Numbered from the stretch's first letter, positions 16,811 through 25,161 are shown. The stretch: DNA of 64,000 nucleotides from Puniceicoccales bacterium (GCA_031275345.1 JAISOW010000006.1:1-64000); one strand, 5' to 3'. Translations and numbers: made by a program. Notes: generated from the letters alone by a model not told the origin.

Positions 16811-17598
16811 AGAAACCGTTCCACATCTGGGGCATTCTCAACCTGACGCCCGATTCCTTTTCGGACGGCAATCCACGGGCCGGCGTGGCGGATTTTGTGG
16901 CAAAGGGGCTGCAGCTTGCCGCGGAGGGAGCAGATTTCATCGACATTGGAGGAGAATCGTCCAGGCCGGGGGCCGTCCCCATTTCAGAGGCCGAGGAAAT
17001 GGCCCGGGTCATGCCGGTCCTGGACGCACTGCTTGCCGGCGTGGCCATTCCGCTGTCCATCGACACGCGCAGGGCATCGGTGGCCAGGGCGGCACTGGCA
17101 AAGGGCGTGGCCATTGTGAACGATATTTTTGGACTGCAGGGGGATGGCGCAATGGCAGATGTGGTTGCTAGCCGTGGGGCACGGGTGGTGGTCATGCATG
17201 GACTGGGACAAACCTTTTGCGCCGATGACATCGTGGCGGATGTGGCAGCCTTTTGGCAAAAATCGCTGGCCATCGCACGGCGGGCTGGAATTTTGGAAAA
17301 AAAAGTACTTTTAGACCCTGGCATTGGCTTTGGCAAGACCGTGGAACAAAATGTCCTGGTTTTGCGCCATTTGGACAGTCTTTGTGCCGCCTTTCCCGGC
17401 CAGGAAATTTTTTTGGGAATTTCCCGTAAATCCATTCTTGGGTACATCGGCGACGAACCAAAGCCACAACGGCGGGACCTGGCCGGCATAGTCGTTATCC
17501 AAGAAGCTCTGCGCCAAGGAGTGCGCCACTTCAGGGTGCACGCAGTTGCCATGGCGCGGCGGGCACTTTCCATCTGGAAAAAAATTTATGGACAGTGA
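16807..17598 (+). CDS. folP: Dihydropteroate synthase
   Basis: Condenses p-aminobenzoate with hydroxymethyl-dihydropterin diphosphate; the target of sulfonamides. Typical TIM-barrel motifs run in order: GILNLTPDSFSDG, IDIGGESSRPGA, SIDTRRASVARAAL, IVNDIFGLQGD, VLLDPGIGFGKT, LGISRKS and RVHAVAMARRA. The length of 263 residues is normal. ATG 16807 overlaps the folE stop by 4 bases, and the end overlaps the folBK start by 11 bases, so translation is coupled along the operon. Confidence 0.94.
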   Translation: MKKPFHIWGILNLTPDSFSDGNPRAGVADFVAKGLQLAAEGADFIDIGGESSRPGAVPISEAEEMARVMPVLDALLAGVAIPLSIDTRRASVARAALAKGVAIVNDIFGLQGDGAMADVVASRGARVVVMHGLGQTFCADDIVADVAAFWQKSLAIARRAGILEKKVLLDPGIGFGKTVEQNVLVLRHLDSLCAAFPGQEIFLGISRKSILGYIGDEPKPQRRDLAGIVVIQEALRQGVRHFRVHAVAMARRALSIWKKIYGQ

Positions 17599-18436
17599 GC
17601 TACGGCTGCGACCGCCACGACGGCTGGGAAAAATTTGCATCAACCAACTGGCTGCGCTGGCCACCTGTGGAATTTATGGGTCGGAGCGGCTGGCACCACA
17701 GCCAATTTCTTTGGACTGTGAGCTGTCCTATGCGGTGGATGACTGCATCCTGTCCGATGCCGTGGCCGATGCGGTGAACTATGCAGATGTGCTGGATTGC
17801 GTGCATGCGCTGCTGGCCGGCCGCTCCTTTGCTCTGCTCGAAACATTGGTGGCTCACCTGTGCCGTGAAGTACTCTGTGCCTTTCCCAGGTTGCTGGAGG
17901 TCAAGTTTTCCGTGCGCAAGCCGCGAGCGTGCCATGGCATCGCGCCGGCCGTTGAACTTGCCGTGCGCCGGTCGCTGGTGGTCCTTGGCCTGGGCAGCAA
18001 CTTGGGCGACCGCCTGGCCAATCTGCAAACCGCACGGGATGCCATTGCCGCGGTTCCCCAAATTGCGCCGCAGCTAGCATCGTCGCTGCATAGGACGCAG
18101 CCGTTGCTGTGCGAGGACCAGCCGGAGTTTCTCAACCAATGCCTGCTGGTCGAAACAATCCTTTCCCCATTGGAATTGCTTGCCCAGACACAGATGGTGG
18201 AACGGTCCCTTGGCAGGCGCGATGGCCAGCCCAAGGGTCCGCGGATGTTGGACATTGACCTGCTTCTTTTTGATGGAGTTGCCTGCCATGGCCGCCAACT
18301 TTCTCTGCCACATCCGGCCCTGCGGGAGCGGCGATTTTGGCTGGAAGAGATGGCGGAGCTGGGAATTATTCTGCCGCCGGCCAGTGCGGCAGTTTGGCAG
18401 CAGGGTTGTGTGCCGTGGACCGATGGCAACTGGTGA
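17588..18436 (+). CDS. folBK: Bifunctional dihydroneopterin aldolase / HPPK (FolB-FolK)
   Basis: A fusion of two consecutive folate enzymes in 282 residues. Residues 1-125 are a FolB domain: ICINQLAALATCGIYGSERL, LSDAVADAVNYADVLDCV with the catalytic Tyr, and VKFSVRKPRAC with the conserved Lys. Residues 130-282 are FolK: LVVLGLGSNLGDRLANLQTA, MVERSLGRRDGQPKGPRMLD, IDLLLFDG and LPHPALRERRFWLEEM. The product is 6-hydroxymethyl-dihydropterin diphosphate, the substrate of FolP encoded just upstream. Start ATG 17588. Confidence 0.9.
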   Translation: MDSELRLRPPRRLGKICINQLAALATCGIYGSERLAPQPISLDCELSYAVDDCILSDAVADAVNYADVLDCVHALLAGRSFALLETLVAHLCREVLCAFPRLLEVKFSVRKPRACHGIAPAVELAVRRSLVVLGLGSNLGDRLANLQTARDAIAAVPQIAPQLASSLHRTQPLLCEDQPEFLNQCLLVETILSPLELLAQTQMVERSLGRRDGQPKGPRMLDIDLLLFDGVACHGRQLSLPHPALRERRFWLEEMAELGIILPPASAAVWQQGCVPWTDGNW

Positions 18437-18618
18437 CGGAGAGAAACGGCGCATGGATCGGCGCGGCGTTTTTTCCCCATGGAGAAAGCCATTGGGAAAT
18501 TTTTGCTGCCACGGTCCGGTAATTGTTTCCATCGGGTCCAAATTTTTCTTTCCCACCGCAATGTGCCATCCTAGCATGCCTGAGAAAGTGGCCTAGCTGG
18601 CCACAATTGGAAAAATCC

Positions 18619-19413
18619 ATGGAAAAATTTTTGCTCATTGCCGGTCCCTGTCTGCTGGAGGGCGAGGCCATGGCATTCACGGTGGCGGAGGAATTGGCAA
18701 AAATTCAGGGACAGCACGGCGACCTGGAGGTGATTTTCAAGGCTTCGGTCGACAAGGCCAACCGCTCATCCGTCCGCGGCGTTAGAGGCCTTGGCTGGGA
18801 ACGGGGTTTAAAAATTTTGGCAGCCATCGCCGATCGCTTTTCATTGCCCGTCACAACGGATTTCCACGAACCTTGCCAGGCGGAGCAAGTTGCCGCCGTA
18901 TGTTCCGTGGTGCAGGTCCCGGCATTTCTATGCCGGCAGACGGATATGCTGGCCGCCGCAGCGCGGACCGGACGGATCGTTTCCGTAAAAAAAGGACAGT
19001 TTCTTTCGCCATGGGACATGGCCAATGTGGTGGAAAAGCTGCGCTTTTTTGGGGCAAAAACCATCTATCAAATGGAGCGGGGAACTTTTTTTGGCTACGG
19101 CCAGCTGGTTGTGGACATGCGCAGCTTCCAGGTACTGCGAAAAAATGGCTGTCCAGTGATCTACGACCTAACCCACAGCCTACAACTTCCCTCCATGGGC
19201 GGTGCAATGACAGGCGGCGACCGGGAATTTGCCGATGTCCTGGCGCGGGCAGCCCTCGGTGCTGGAATTGACGGATTTTTTATTGAAACCCACCCCGACC
19301 CGGTCAATGCGCTCTGTGACAGGGATAGTCAACTTCCCTTGGAAACTTTGGCAGAGCGGATTGGCCGCTACATGGAGGTGGCACGGGCCATGCGCCGCAT
19401 TTGGCCGCTCTAG
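18619..19413 (+). CDS. kdsA: 3-deoxy-8-phosphooctulonate synthase (Kdo-8-P synthase)
   Basis: Condenses arabinose-5-phosphate and PEP to Kdo-8-phosphate for the inner core of LPS. Family motifs: IAGPCLLEGEAMAFTVAEEL, FKASVDKANRSSVRGVRG, TDFHEPCQAEQVAA, FLCRQTDML, VSVKKGQFLSPWDMANVVEK, MERGTFFGYGQLVVDMRSF and FIETHPDPVNALCDRDSQLP. 264 residues from ATG 18619. About 180 bases with no clear gene separate it from folBK. It precedes T3SS island 2 on the same strand with a 73-base gap. Confidence 0.94.
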   Translation: MEKFLLIAGPCLLEGEAMAFTVAEELAKIQGQHGDLEVIFKASVDKANRSSVRGVRGLGWERGLKILAAIADRFSLPVTTDFHEPCQAEQVAAVCSVVQVPAFLCRQTDMLAAAARTGRIVSVKKGQFLSPWDMANVVEKLRFFGAKTIYQMERGTFFGYGQLVVDMRSFQVLRKNGCPVIYDLTHSLQLPSMGGAMTGGDREFADVLARAALGAGIDGFFIETHPDPVNALCDRDSQLPLETLAERIGRYMEVARAMRRIWPL

Positions 19414-19486
19414 CAGACCTTGGTCCGAATGCCGCTGGCCATTTCCCATTGCCATTTGTCTCCGTCGCCGATAGCATGGGAAATCG

Positions 19487-19996
19487 GTGAAGTATGTGCT
19501 GGCAGACCTTGTCCGGGTGCGGACCTTGCGCAAAGACCGACTGGAGCGGGAATTGCTCAAAGCAAAGGAACGGCTGGCGGAGGCGGAACGGCAGGTTCCT
19601 ATTAGGGAAAAGGAATTGGCTGACTACGAAAAATGGCTTGACGAAGAAATTGATCGCCAGTACGCTAAACTTATTGGCAAGCAGGTGCGCCAGGATGTGG
19701 TTACCGATTTTGCGGCCACCATACGCACGCTGCGGGGACGGGTGCCGGAGTATGTAAAACGGGTCCAGGACGCGAAGGCGGATGTGTGCAGGGCAGAGGA
19801 AGAGTTGCAAAAAAAGTATGCGGAGGTGGAGCAGGCGAATCGAGACCTGGAAAAATTACTAGCCCATCGGAGCGAGTGGGAGGCGGAGCAGGCAAAGTTG
19901 GAGGAAATGTCGGGAGATAAGGAGTTGGAAGAGTCCGTGCGGTTGCAGGCGCAGGGCGAATCGGTCGCCGGAGACGGTGGCACGGAAGGAGAATGA
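19487..19996 (+). CDS. sctO: Type III secretion protein SctO (stalk/central rod)
   Basis: A 169-residue protein that is almost entirely charged coiled coil (TLRKDRLERELLKAKERLAE; LADYEKWLDEEIDRQYAKLI; ADVCRAEEELQKKYAEVEQ). This is the shape of SctO/YscO/CdsO and flagellar FliJ, which link the ATPase hexamer to the export gate. The sequence itself is poorly conserved in this family. The assignment rests on architecture plus the gene order sctO-sctP-sctQ-sctR. The start is GTG 19487 with GGGAAA upstream. The C-terminal 20 residues are Gly/Glu-rich. Confidence 0.75.
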   Translation: MKYVLADLVRVRTLRKDRLERELLKAKERLAEAERQVPIREKELADYEKWLDEEIDRQYAKLIGKQVRQDVVTDFAATIRTLRGRVPEYVKRVQDAKADVCRAEEELQKKYAEVEQANRDLEKLLAHRSEWEAEQAKLEEMSGDKELEESVRLQAQGESVAGDGGTEGE

Positions 19997-20003
19997 AGCA
20001 ACC

Positions 20004-21299
20004 ATGGGTAGCAAGGTGGGCGAAGAAAGAATGGACAGGGCGGCCGGCATAGCAGATGCGGCGCAGGGCATGGACGGCATGATGCCAACCGCTGCTACGC
20101 CCCGGGATGTGGGGACCTTTCTAGCAGCGCTGCATGGCAAGCTCGGGTCCTCCAAGAACAGTGGCTGGCCTGCGAAAAAGGCCGTGCTGCGGTCGGCGGC
20201 CGGCGAAGTGATGGCCGGCAAAAAAGGGGAGGTGGGAAAAAGTGGAACCATGCCCGGCGACGGTGGGGCGGAGGAAATTGCGGCCAATTGGGCACCAACC
20301 GCTGGCCTTGGCAACCACCCTGGCCAGGAACCTGCGAAAAGTGCGCACGGATTCGTTGGGACGCGTGTCTCCGAACTAGGTTTTTGCGAAAAAGTCGGTG
20401 CTTCTTTCCAAAAAGAAAAGGATCGGGCTGCGGCGGGCCGGACAGTTTTTTTTCCATCGCTTGGAGCACGCCAAACTTCTTCCCTCGCCGCCACTCCGGC
20501 GGATACCAGCCGGCCGCCCGGCTTAGAAGATGGGGCCGTGGCCCAGGGAATAGCCGCGAAGAGTTGCCATGCTCCGGCCGTTGATGGGGACAAATTTGTG
20601 CCCGATCCCACCGCGTTGCCGGATCGTACGGATTCTTCCGAGTTCCGCAGCATGCGCCACCCTGTGCCGACCATCGCCGTTGAAGACGTCCATCCCCTTG
20701 CGGCCGTCGAGGAAGAGAGAGCTGGATTGGATGACTTGTACCTGGGAATTTCATTGGTTGAAGAAAGTCCGATGGCGGAAGACCGTAGAACAACCACGCG
20801 TAGGCGGTCGCAACTGCCATCCACACGGTCGGCCGAGGAAGCTTTGGCAGGCGATGTGCCGCCGGTGGCCTTTGTGCCCTACAACGTGGCACCGATCCCG
20901 GTTGCTCCGCCGCGGGCCGCAGAGACCATGGTACAGCTTGCCAAGGACATGGTGCGGGAGATTCTCATCGGCGAGGCGACATTCGGTGGCAAATCCGAGA
21001 TTCGCATGCAGTTGCAAGAATCCGTGCTGGCCGGTGCGGAGGTGATGATTGTCCGCGATGGGGAATCGCTGCGCGTTGTATTCCACGTGGCCGATGGTCA
21101 GATGGCCAACCTAATTTCCCAAAACCAGACGGTGCTGCGCGATGCTCTGCTCGAGGAACGCTTTCAGCTGACCGACGTGCAAATTGCCACATGGCAGGAC
21201 GGTACGGCCGGTGGAGAACAGGGACAGGGAAGGTCCAGAGGCCAGCGGGATGCCTATGAGGAATGGAGGATGGCCGAGGAGGATGGCCGATCGGCATAG
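20004..21299 (+). CDS. sctP: Type III secretion needle-length/substrate-switch protein SctP-like
   Basis: 431 residues. The first 300 are low-complexity and Ala/Gly/Pro/Lys-rich, consistent with the extended ruler region of SctP/YscP. The C-terminal domain looks like the SctP/HpaP/FliK type 3 secretion switch domain: QLAKDMVREILIGEATFGGK, SEIRMQLQESVLAGAEVMIV, RDGESLRVVFHVADGQM, and NQTVLRDALLEERFQLTDV. Position between sctO and sctQ supports it. Start ATG 20004, 8 bases after the sctO stop. The ruler region has no recognisable repeats. Confidence 0.7.
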   Translation: MGSKVGEERMDRAAGIADAAQGMDGMMPTAATPRDVGTFLAALHGKLGSSKNSGWPAKKAVLRSAAGEVMAGKKGEVGKSGTMPGDGGAEEIAANWAPTAGLGNHPGQEPAKSAHGFVGTRVSELGFCEKVGASFQKEKDRAAAGRTVFFPSLGARQTSSLAATPADTSRPPGLEDGAVAQGIAAKSCHAPAVDGDKFVPDPTALPDRTDSSEFRSMRHPVPTIAVEDVHPLAAVEEERAGLDDLYLGISLVEESPMAEDRRTTTRRRSQLPSTRSAEEALAGDVPPVAFVPYNVAPIPVAPPRAAETMVQLAKDMVREILIGEATFGGKSEIRMQLQESVLAGAEVMIVRDGESLRVVFHVADGQMANLISQNQTVLRDALLEERFQLTDVQIATWQDGTAGGEQGQGRSRGQRDAYEEWRMAEEDGRSA

Positions 21300-21328
21300 C
21301 GGTGCGGGAATCGATTTTGGGAAGATGA

Positions 21329-22147
21329 ATGGCAATGGGAGCGGCCGGAATGGGAAGAAGAAAAAGGACGTCCTGGTCCTTGCAAAATCTCGTCCATGGA
21401 CGGCTGCGGGCGGATGCCGTGGCATTTGCCAACGAAATGTTTCACCGTGCCCGCGTCCTTTCCTTTCCCATCGGCGACCGTACGCTATGGCTAACATTGC
21501 ACAGGCCGCCGGCTGACCGCGGCGCAGCGGTCAACCTGCTGCTGCGCGTTGGAGACCACGTCCTGCGGGTTGCAATGGGCCAGCTGGCGGACCTGGTTCT
21601 ATTGGACCGGCGCTTTGCATCGCTTTCCCTGGAAATCTATGAGGAAGATTTGCAAAAATTGCTGGCAGAAGTTTTGCTCGAGCCATTGCTGGAGGCCATG
21701 GGGCTGTGCCTGGGGGAACGGATTGTACTAGAAGAAATTTGTCTAGATGCTGATGATCAGCCAGCTGGCAAGCTGCCACCCTTTGCCATCCAATTTGCCC
21801 TGTATGCGGCCAATCCACACCTGGGAGATCCGGCGCCCTGCCTATTGGACGGCGTGGCCACAATGGACGAACCGCTGGCCAATCTATTGCTAAAAAAAAT
21901 GCGGGCCGTAGCTCCTGTCCGCTACCACACCTATCCTGGCGTCGTTCCACGCTGCTGGAATGTGCTGGCTTCCCTCACCATGGCAGTCGATGAGTTGCGG
22001 TCGCTGCGGGTAGGGGATGTGATTTTGCTGGAAAAGCCGGCGGAAAACGGCGGAGAACGGCTTTTGCTGGGCATTGGGCCCTACGCCATCGACTGTGTCC
22101 AGGAGGGGGGACAGCTGGTCGTTGGAAAAATTCGAACCAGACACTAA
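21329..22147 (+). CDS. sctQ: Type III secretion cytoplasmic-ring protein SctQ, N-terminal part with first SPOA-like domain
   Basis: 272 residues. The body resembles the N-terminal and middle part of SctQ/YscQ. The C-terminal region (LTMAVDELRSLRVGDVILL followed by GIGPYAIDCVQEGGQLVVG) has the pattern of a SPOA surface-presentation domain. The second SPOA domain is in the next reading frame (22158-23414), so this SctQ is divided between two genes, as in the HrcQA/HrcQB systems. GGGAAGA lies upstream of ATG 21329. It would form the sorting platform below the export gate. Confidence 0.65.
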   Translation: MAMGAAGMGRRKRTSWSLQNLVHGRLRADAVAFANEMFHRARVLSFPIGDRTLWLTLHRPPADRGAAVNLLLRVGDHVLRVAMGQLADLVLLDRRFASLSLEIYEEDLQKLLAEVLLEPLLEAMGLCLGERIVLEEICLDADDQPAGKLPPFAIQFALYAANPHLGDPAPCLLDGVATMDEPLANLLLKKMRAVAPVRYHTYPGVVPRCWNVLASLTMAVDELRSLRVGDVILLEKPAENGGERLLLGIGPYAIDCVQEGGQLVVGKIRTRH

Positions 22148-22157
22148 GGCAGGAACC

Positions 22158-23414
22158 ATGGACACGGAGACGGAGACGGAGGAAAAAAAGGAAGCTGTGG
22201 CCGCCGATGAGGAAGAATTTGGCGAAGGCGAAGAATCGGCGGCGGCCGGCGGCGAATGGGTAGAAGATGGTACGATCGCGGCCGAAGGCGGGGAGACGGA
22301 TTCCTTCGAAGAAGAAGAAAATGATGTTTTGAGCGAAGGAAAAGAATCGGCCGATGGAGAACAGGAAGAAGAAATCACCACTTTTGCCCCAGGAGAGGAT
22401 ATTGCTTCCGCCGACGAAAAAGGGGAAGTTGAAGAGTGGCAAGAAGATGCTGCGGAAAATGCCGTGGCCGTCGAAGAAAATGAATCCGGCGATGTTGTTG
22501 AAACGGTAGAAGACACGAGCATGGAGGAAAATGGTGCGGCCGGGGAAGAGGTTGCGGCAACCGAAGAAGAAGTTTCAATCGCTGGCGAGGAAGTGGCCGA
22601 GGAAACTGGGACCGGTGCGGTAGAAGAAGGTGAATCGGCCACGGCAGATGAAACGGATGCGGTGGATGAAAGCTTGCCAACGGCCGTTGAAGAAGATGCA
22701 TCCAACGATGCCGTTGCAATGGCAGAAGACACTGGCATGGAGGAGGAAGGTGCGGCCGGGGACGAGGTTGCGGCAACCGAAGAAGAAGTTTCAGTCGCCG
22801 AAGAGGAAGGGGCCGAAGAAACTGGGACCGGTGCGGCAGAAGAAGGTGAATCGGCCACGGCAGATGAAACGGATGCGGTGGATGAAAGCTTGCCAACGGC
22901 CGGCGAAGAAGATGGCGTCGTCGACGCCATTGATGTGGCAGAAGACTTAGCCACGGAGGATGGTGCGGAGACGGAGGAAGTTGTGGCCGCGAAGGAGGAA
23001 GATGAAGCGGGGGATGATGGCGGAGAAGATGCTGCGCAGCAGGTAGGTGTGCCCGTAAAATCAACAACCGAAAAAAAACCTCGCCGAAAGGGCAAGGAAC
23101 GGGCCAGCGAAGAGTGGCCTGTCCACGAAAAGGCGGCGGCTTCTCTCAAAGAAGTGAAGTTTGCGGCAACCACGCGGAGAAAGGCGGCTGGTTTGGACCT
23201 GAATGCCATCGAGGTGACGCTGACATTTGACCTTGGCACCAGCAGAATTGGCCTGGAAGATTTGGAAAGTCTACGGGAAGGCTATACCTTTACCCTGGAG
23301 GGTGTGGGCGACGAATTTATTACCATCCGCGCCAATGGCCAGCCAATTGGCCACGGCCGTGTTGTCTCCGTGGATGGCCGCCTTGGGGTGCAGATCGAGG
23401 AGCTAAATTCCTAG
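22158..23414 (+). CDS. SctQ C-terminal (SPOA) protein with a long acidic repeat region
   Basis: 418 residues. About residues 1-300 are extremely acidic (Glu/Ala/Asp/Thr/Val) and contain a 72-residue tandem repeat. A short Lys/Arg-rich stretch (TTEKKPRRKGKERASEEW) follows. The last 75 residues are a SPOA/FliN-like domain: NAIEVTLTFDLGTSRIGLED, LESLREGYTFTLEGVGDEFI and GHGRVVSVDGRLGVQIEEL. The SPOA domain is the half of SctQ that normally dimerises into the sorting platform. An AGGA site sits 7 bases before ATG 22158, 10 bases after the sctQ N-part. The acidic arm is unusual; it might bind basic chaperone-effector complexes, which is inference. Confidence 0.7.
   Translation: MDTETETEEKKEAVAADEEEFGEGEESAAAGGEWVEDGTIAAEGGETDSFEEEENDVLSEGKESADGEQEEEITTFAPGEDIASADEKGEVEEWQEDAAENAVAVEENESGDVVETVEDTSMEENGAAGEEVAATEEEVSIAGEEVAEETGTGAVEEGESATADETDAVDESLPTAVEEDASNDAVAMAEDTGMEEEGAAGDEVAATEEEVSVAEEEGAEETGTGAAEEGESATADETDAVDESLPTAGEEDGVVDAIDVAEDLATEDGAETEEVVAAKEEDEAGDDGGEDAAQQVGVPVKSTTEKKPRRKGKERASEEWPVHEKAAASLKEVKFAATTRRKAAGLDLNAIEVTLTFDLGTSRIGLEDLESLREGYTFTLEGVGDEFITIRANGQPIGHGRVVSVDGRLGVQIEELNS
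22509..22940 (+). repeat. 216-bp in-frame tandem repeat (two full copies plus a decayed third)
   Basis: Copies at 22509-22724 and 22725-22940 are nearly identical over their first two-thirds. A shared run encodes EEGESATADETDAVDESLP in both. Another start of the unit (GAAGAC) at 22941 is followed by diverged sequence. The period of 216 bases is exactly 72 codons, so copy-number change keeps the frame. Confidence 0.9.
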
Positions 23415-23425
23415 GAAACTGGACA

Positions 23426-24091
23426 ATGGACGCAACGTCTACGTTTTTCACCTACGACCCCATCTCGGTCATCCTTTTGCTGACCGTGCTGGGCGTTGCT
23501 CCGTTCTTTCTCCTGATGGTCACATCCTTTGTAAAGATTGTGATCGTCCTAGGATTGGTGCGCAATGCCCTTGGCACGCAACAAGTTCCTCCCAATCTTG
23601 TGCTCAATGGTCTGGCGCTGATTGTCTCCATGTACATCATGGCACCCGTTGCCCGGCAAACCGTGGCCATTGCTGTGGAACAAAATTTTTCCATGGCCAA
23701 CGTGCAAAAACTGCCCGAATTTTTGCAAACCATCGGCGAGCCACTGCGAAATTTTCTCTACCGCCATACGTCGCCGACCAACCGGCAATTTTTTCTAAAA
23801 GCTGCGGCCAGACTGTGGCCTGCGGCGGACGTGGCGCAGCTGCGTAGCACGGACTTCCTGATCCTTGTTCCAGCCTTTACCGTGAGCGAATTGACCACAT
23901 CTTTCCAGATTGGCGTACTCCTCTTTTTGCCCTTCATCGCGGTGGACATTGTCGTGTCCAATGTGCTCATGGCCCTGGGCATGATGATGATGTCGCCCAT
24001 GACCATTTCCCTTCCCTTCAAATTGATGCTTTTTGTGCTCGTTGATGGCTGGTCCAAATTGATCGAAGGTCTTATTCTGACCTATCGCTGA
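23426..24091 (+). CDS. sctR: Type III secretion export-gate protein SctR
   Basis: Inner-membrane core of the export gate (FliP/YscR family), 221 residues. Conserved pattern: APFFLLMVTSFVKIVIVLGL, VRNALGTQQVPPNLVLNGLA, a periplasmic stretch, LVPAFTVSELTTSFQIG, LLFLPFIAVDIVVSNVLMA, LGMMMMSPMTISLPFKLMLF and VLVDGWSKLIEGL. Four hydrophobic segments are visible. sctS, T and U, which normally follow, are absent; the next gene converges from the minus strand. AGGAAA upstream of ATG 23426 could act as the ribosome-binding site. Confidence 0.95.
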   Translation: MDATSTFFTYDPISVILLLTVLGVAPFFLLMVTSFVKIVIVLGLVRNALGTQQVPPNLVLNGLALIVSMYIMAPVARQTVAIAVEQNFSMANVQKLPEFLQTIGEPLRNFLYRHTSPTNRQFFLKAAARLWPAADVAQLRSTDFLILVPAFTVSELTTSFQIGVLLFLPFIAVDIVVSNVLMALGMMMMSPMTISLPFKLMLFVLVDGWSKLIEGLILTYR

Positions 24092-25156
24092 TGGAAATAG
24101 GTCGGGAAATTCATCGGCCAATGTGCGGTGGACGGCCAGGCCGATGTGGTCATAGCAGCAAAATTCTTCCGCTCCGATGAGGTGAACGCCAAGTCGGCGA
24201 AGAAGTAGCACCAGCTGGCGGCCATTGTCGCGCGTTGGCAGGTAATGGCCACTTTCCAAGGAAATTTGGCGAATTTTTCCGGCAACTGCGCACAAATTTC
24301 CGGATGCCAACACCGACCGTCCACCGCTCAACGAAACATGGTGCACCGTTGGACTGGCCTTGGCCACGAGCAAACGGCCGTCGCGGTCGATGATAAAGAT
24401 CCGTTCGTCGTCTCCGCCTTCACCGCCATCCAGCAGCTGGCCATCGTCAAAGCGCAGCAATCCTTCGCCATCCGTGTGCACCAGACAATTGGCCAATTCC
24501 TGGGCCGTCAAAATGCGCCAATGCGGGATCCAGTTGGGCAAATTCATCCCTTCCAGCCAAAAAAAGAAATCCAGTGGACGGCTGCCATCGCCGCCGTTGC
24601 CAAGCCAAAGGTCATAAAAATTTTCCAACGATCGGTGGCACGGGTCCTGCAGTTCCAATTCGTAGGTGCCGAAAAATTGACCAATGCTTGGATCAAAGCG
24701 ACGACGGTTACAGATTGGCAAAGTTTTCCATCCACTCACCTGCTCCACGTCCAAACAAACCGGCCCAACGGCCATGAGTGCGCGGAGATAGTCTGCCTTG
24801 TGTAGGGCAATGGTGCACAGCTGGCTCAAAAAATAGCGGCCATGGCTGTCATCAACGGTGGCGGCCGCCCGTTCCAGCGTGGCTGCGATGTACTCCAGCC
24901 ACTGGATACGTTCCTGGCCACGGTCAGGATCGGTTTTTGCCACGGCGTGGTAGGCCGAAAATAGAGGGTTGAGATCGCTTAGAATTTGCGCATCCCACTC
25001 GCCGATGGCCGTCAAATCTCCCTGGGGCAGATCGATCCATGGGGCATCCAATTCTCCCAGTAGAGGAGTGGAAGCGGTGAAAAGGAGTAACAAGCTGGCC
25101 AGCAGCCGCGGCACAAGCCCTACCGTTCGCCCTAGAATTTGAACTTTGTTTGCCAT
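23795..25156 (-). CDS. Secreted protein with a domain resembling plant IQM (calmodulin-binding) proteins
   Basis: A signal peptide (RLLASLLLLFTASTPLLG) ends near residue 35. The middle resembles, in order, segments of plant IQM proteins outside their IQ motif: NFYDLWLGNGGDGSRPLDFF then FWLEG, a stretch DERIFIIDRDGRLLVAK, and HHVSLSGGRSVLASGNL leading to RQISLESGHYLPT near residue 300. Plant versions read similarly (HSSFLAGG...SGHYxPT). No IQ motif is visible here. Start ATG 25156 has GGAG 10 bases upstream. The frame stays open through the 3' 297 bases of sctR on the opposite strand. The His-rich tail encoded there may be non-native. Similarity is by recalled pattern, not a search. Confidence 0.55.
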   Translation of the reverse strand: MANKVQILGRTVGLVPRLLASLLLLFTASTPLLGELDAPWIDLPQGDLTAIGEWDAQILSDLNPLFSAYHAVAKTDPDRGQERIQWLEYIAATLERAAATVDDSHGRYFLSQLCTIALHKADYLRALMAVGPVCLDVEQVSGWKTLPICNRRRFDPSIGQFFGTYELELQDPCHRSLENFYDLWLGNGGDGSRPLDFFFWLEGMNLPNWIPHWRILTAQELANCLVHTDGEGLLRFDDGQLLDGGEGGDDERIFIIDRDGRLLVAKASPTVHHVSLSGGRSVLASGNLCAVAGKIRQISLESGHYLPTRDNGRQLVLLLRRLGVHLIGAEEFCCYDHIGLAVHRTLADEFPDLFPSAIGQNKTFDQFGPAINEHKKHQFEGKGNGHGRHHHHAQGHEHIGHDNVHRDEGQKEEYANLERCGQFAHGKGWNKDQEVRATQLRHVRRRPQSGRSF

Positions 25157-25161
25157 GGTCG

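Noticed and set aside
21890-23239. Long minus-strand open frame encoding a Ser/Thr/Pro-rich 449-residue protein
   Set aside because: It is antisense to the acidic repeat region of the SctQ C-terminal gene; the Ser/Thr/Pro bias is the mirror of Glu/Ala codons and no start context or domain supports it.
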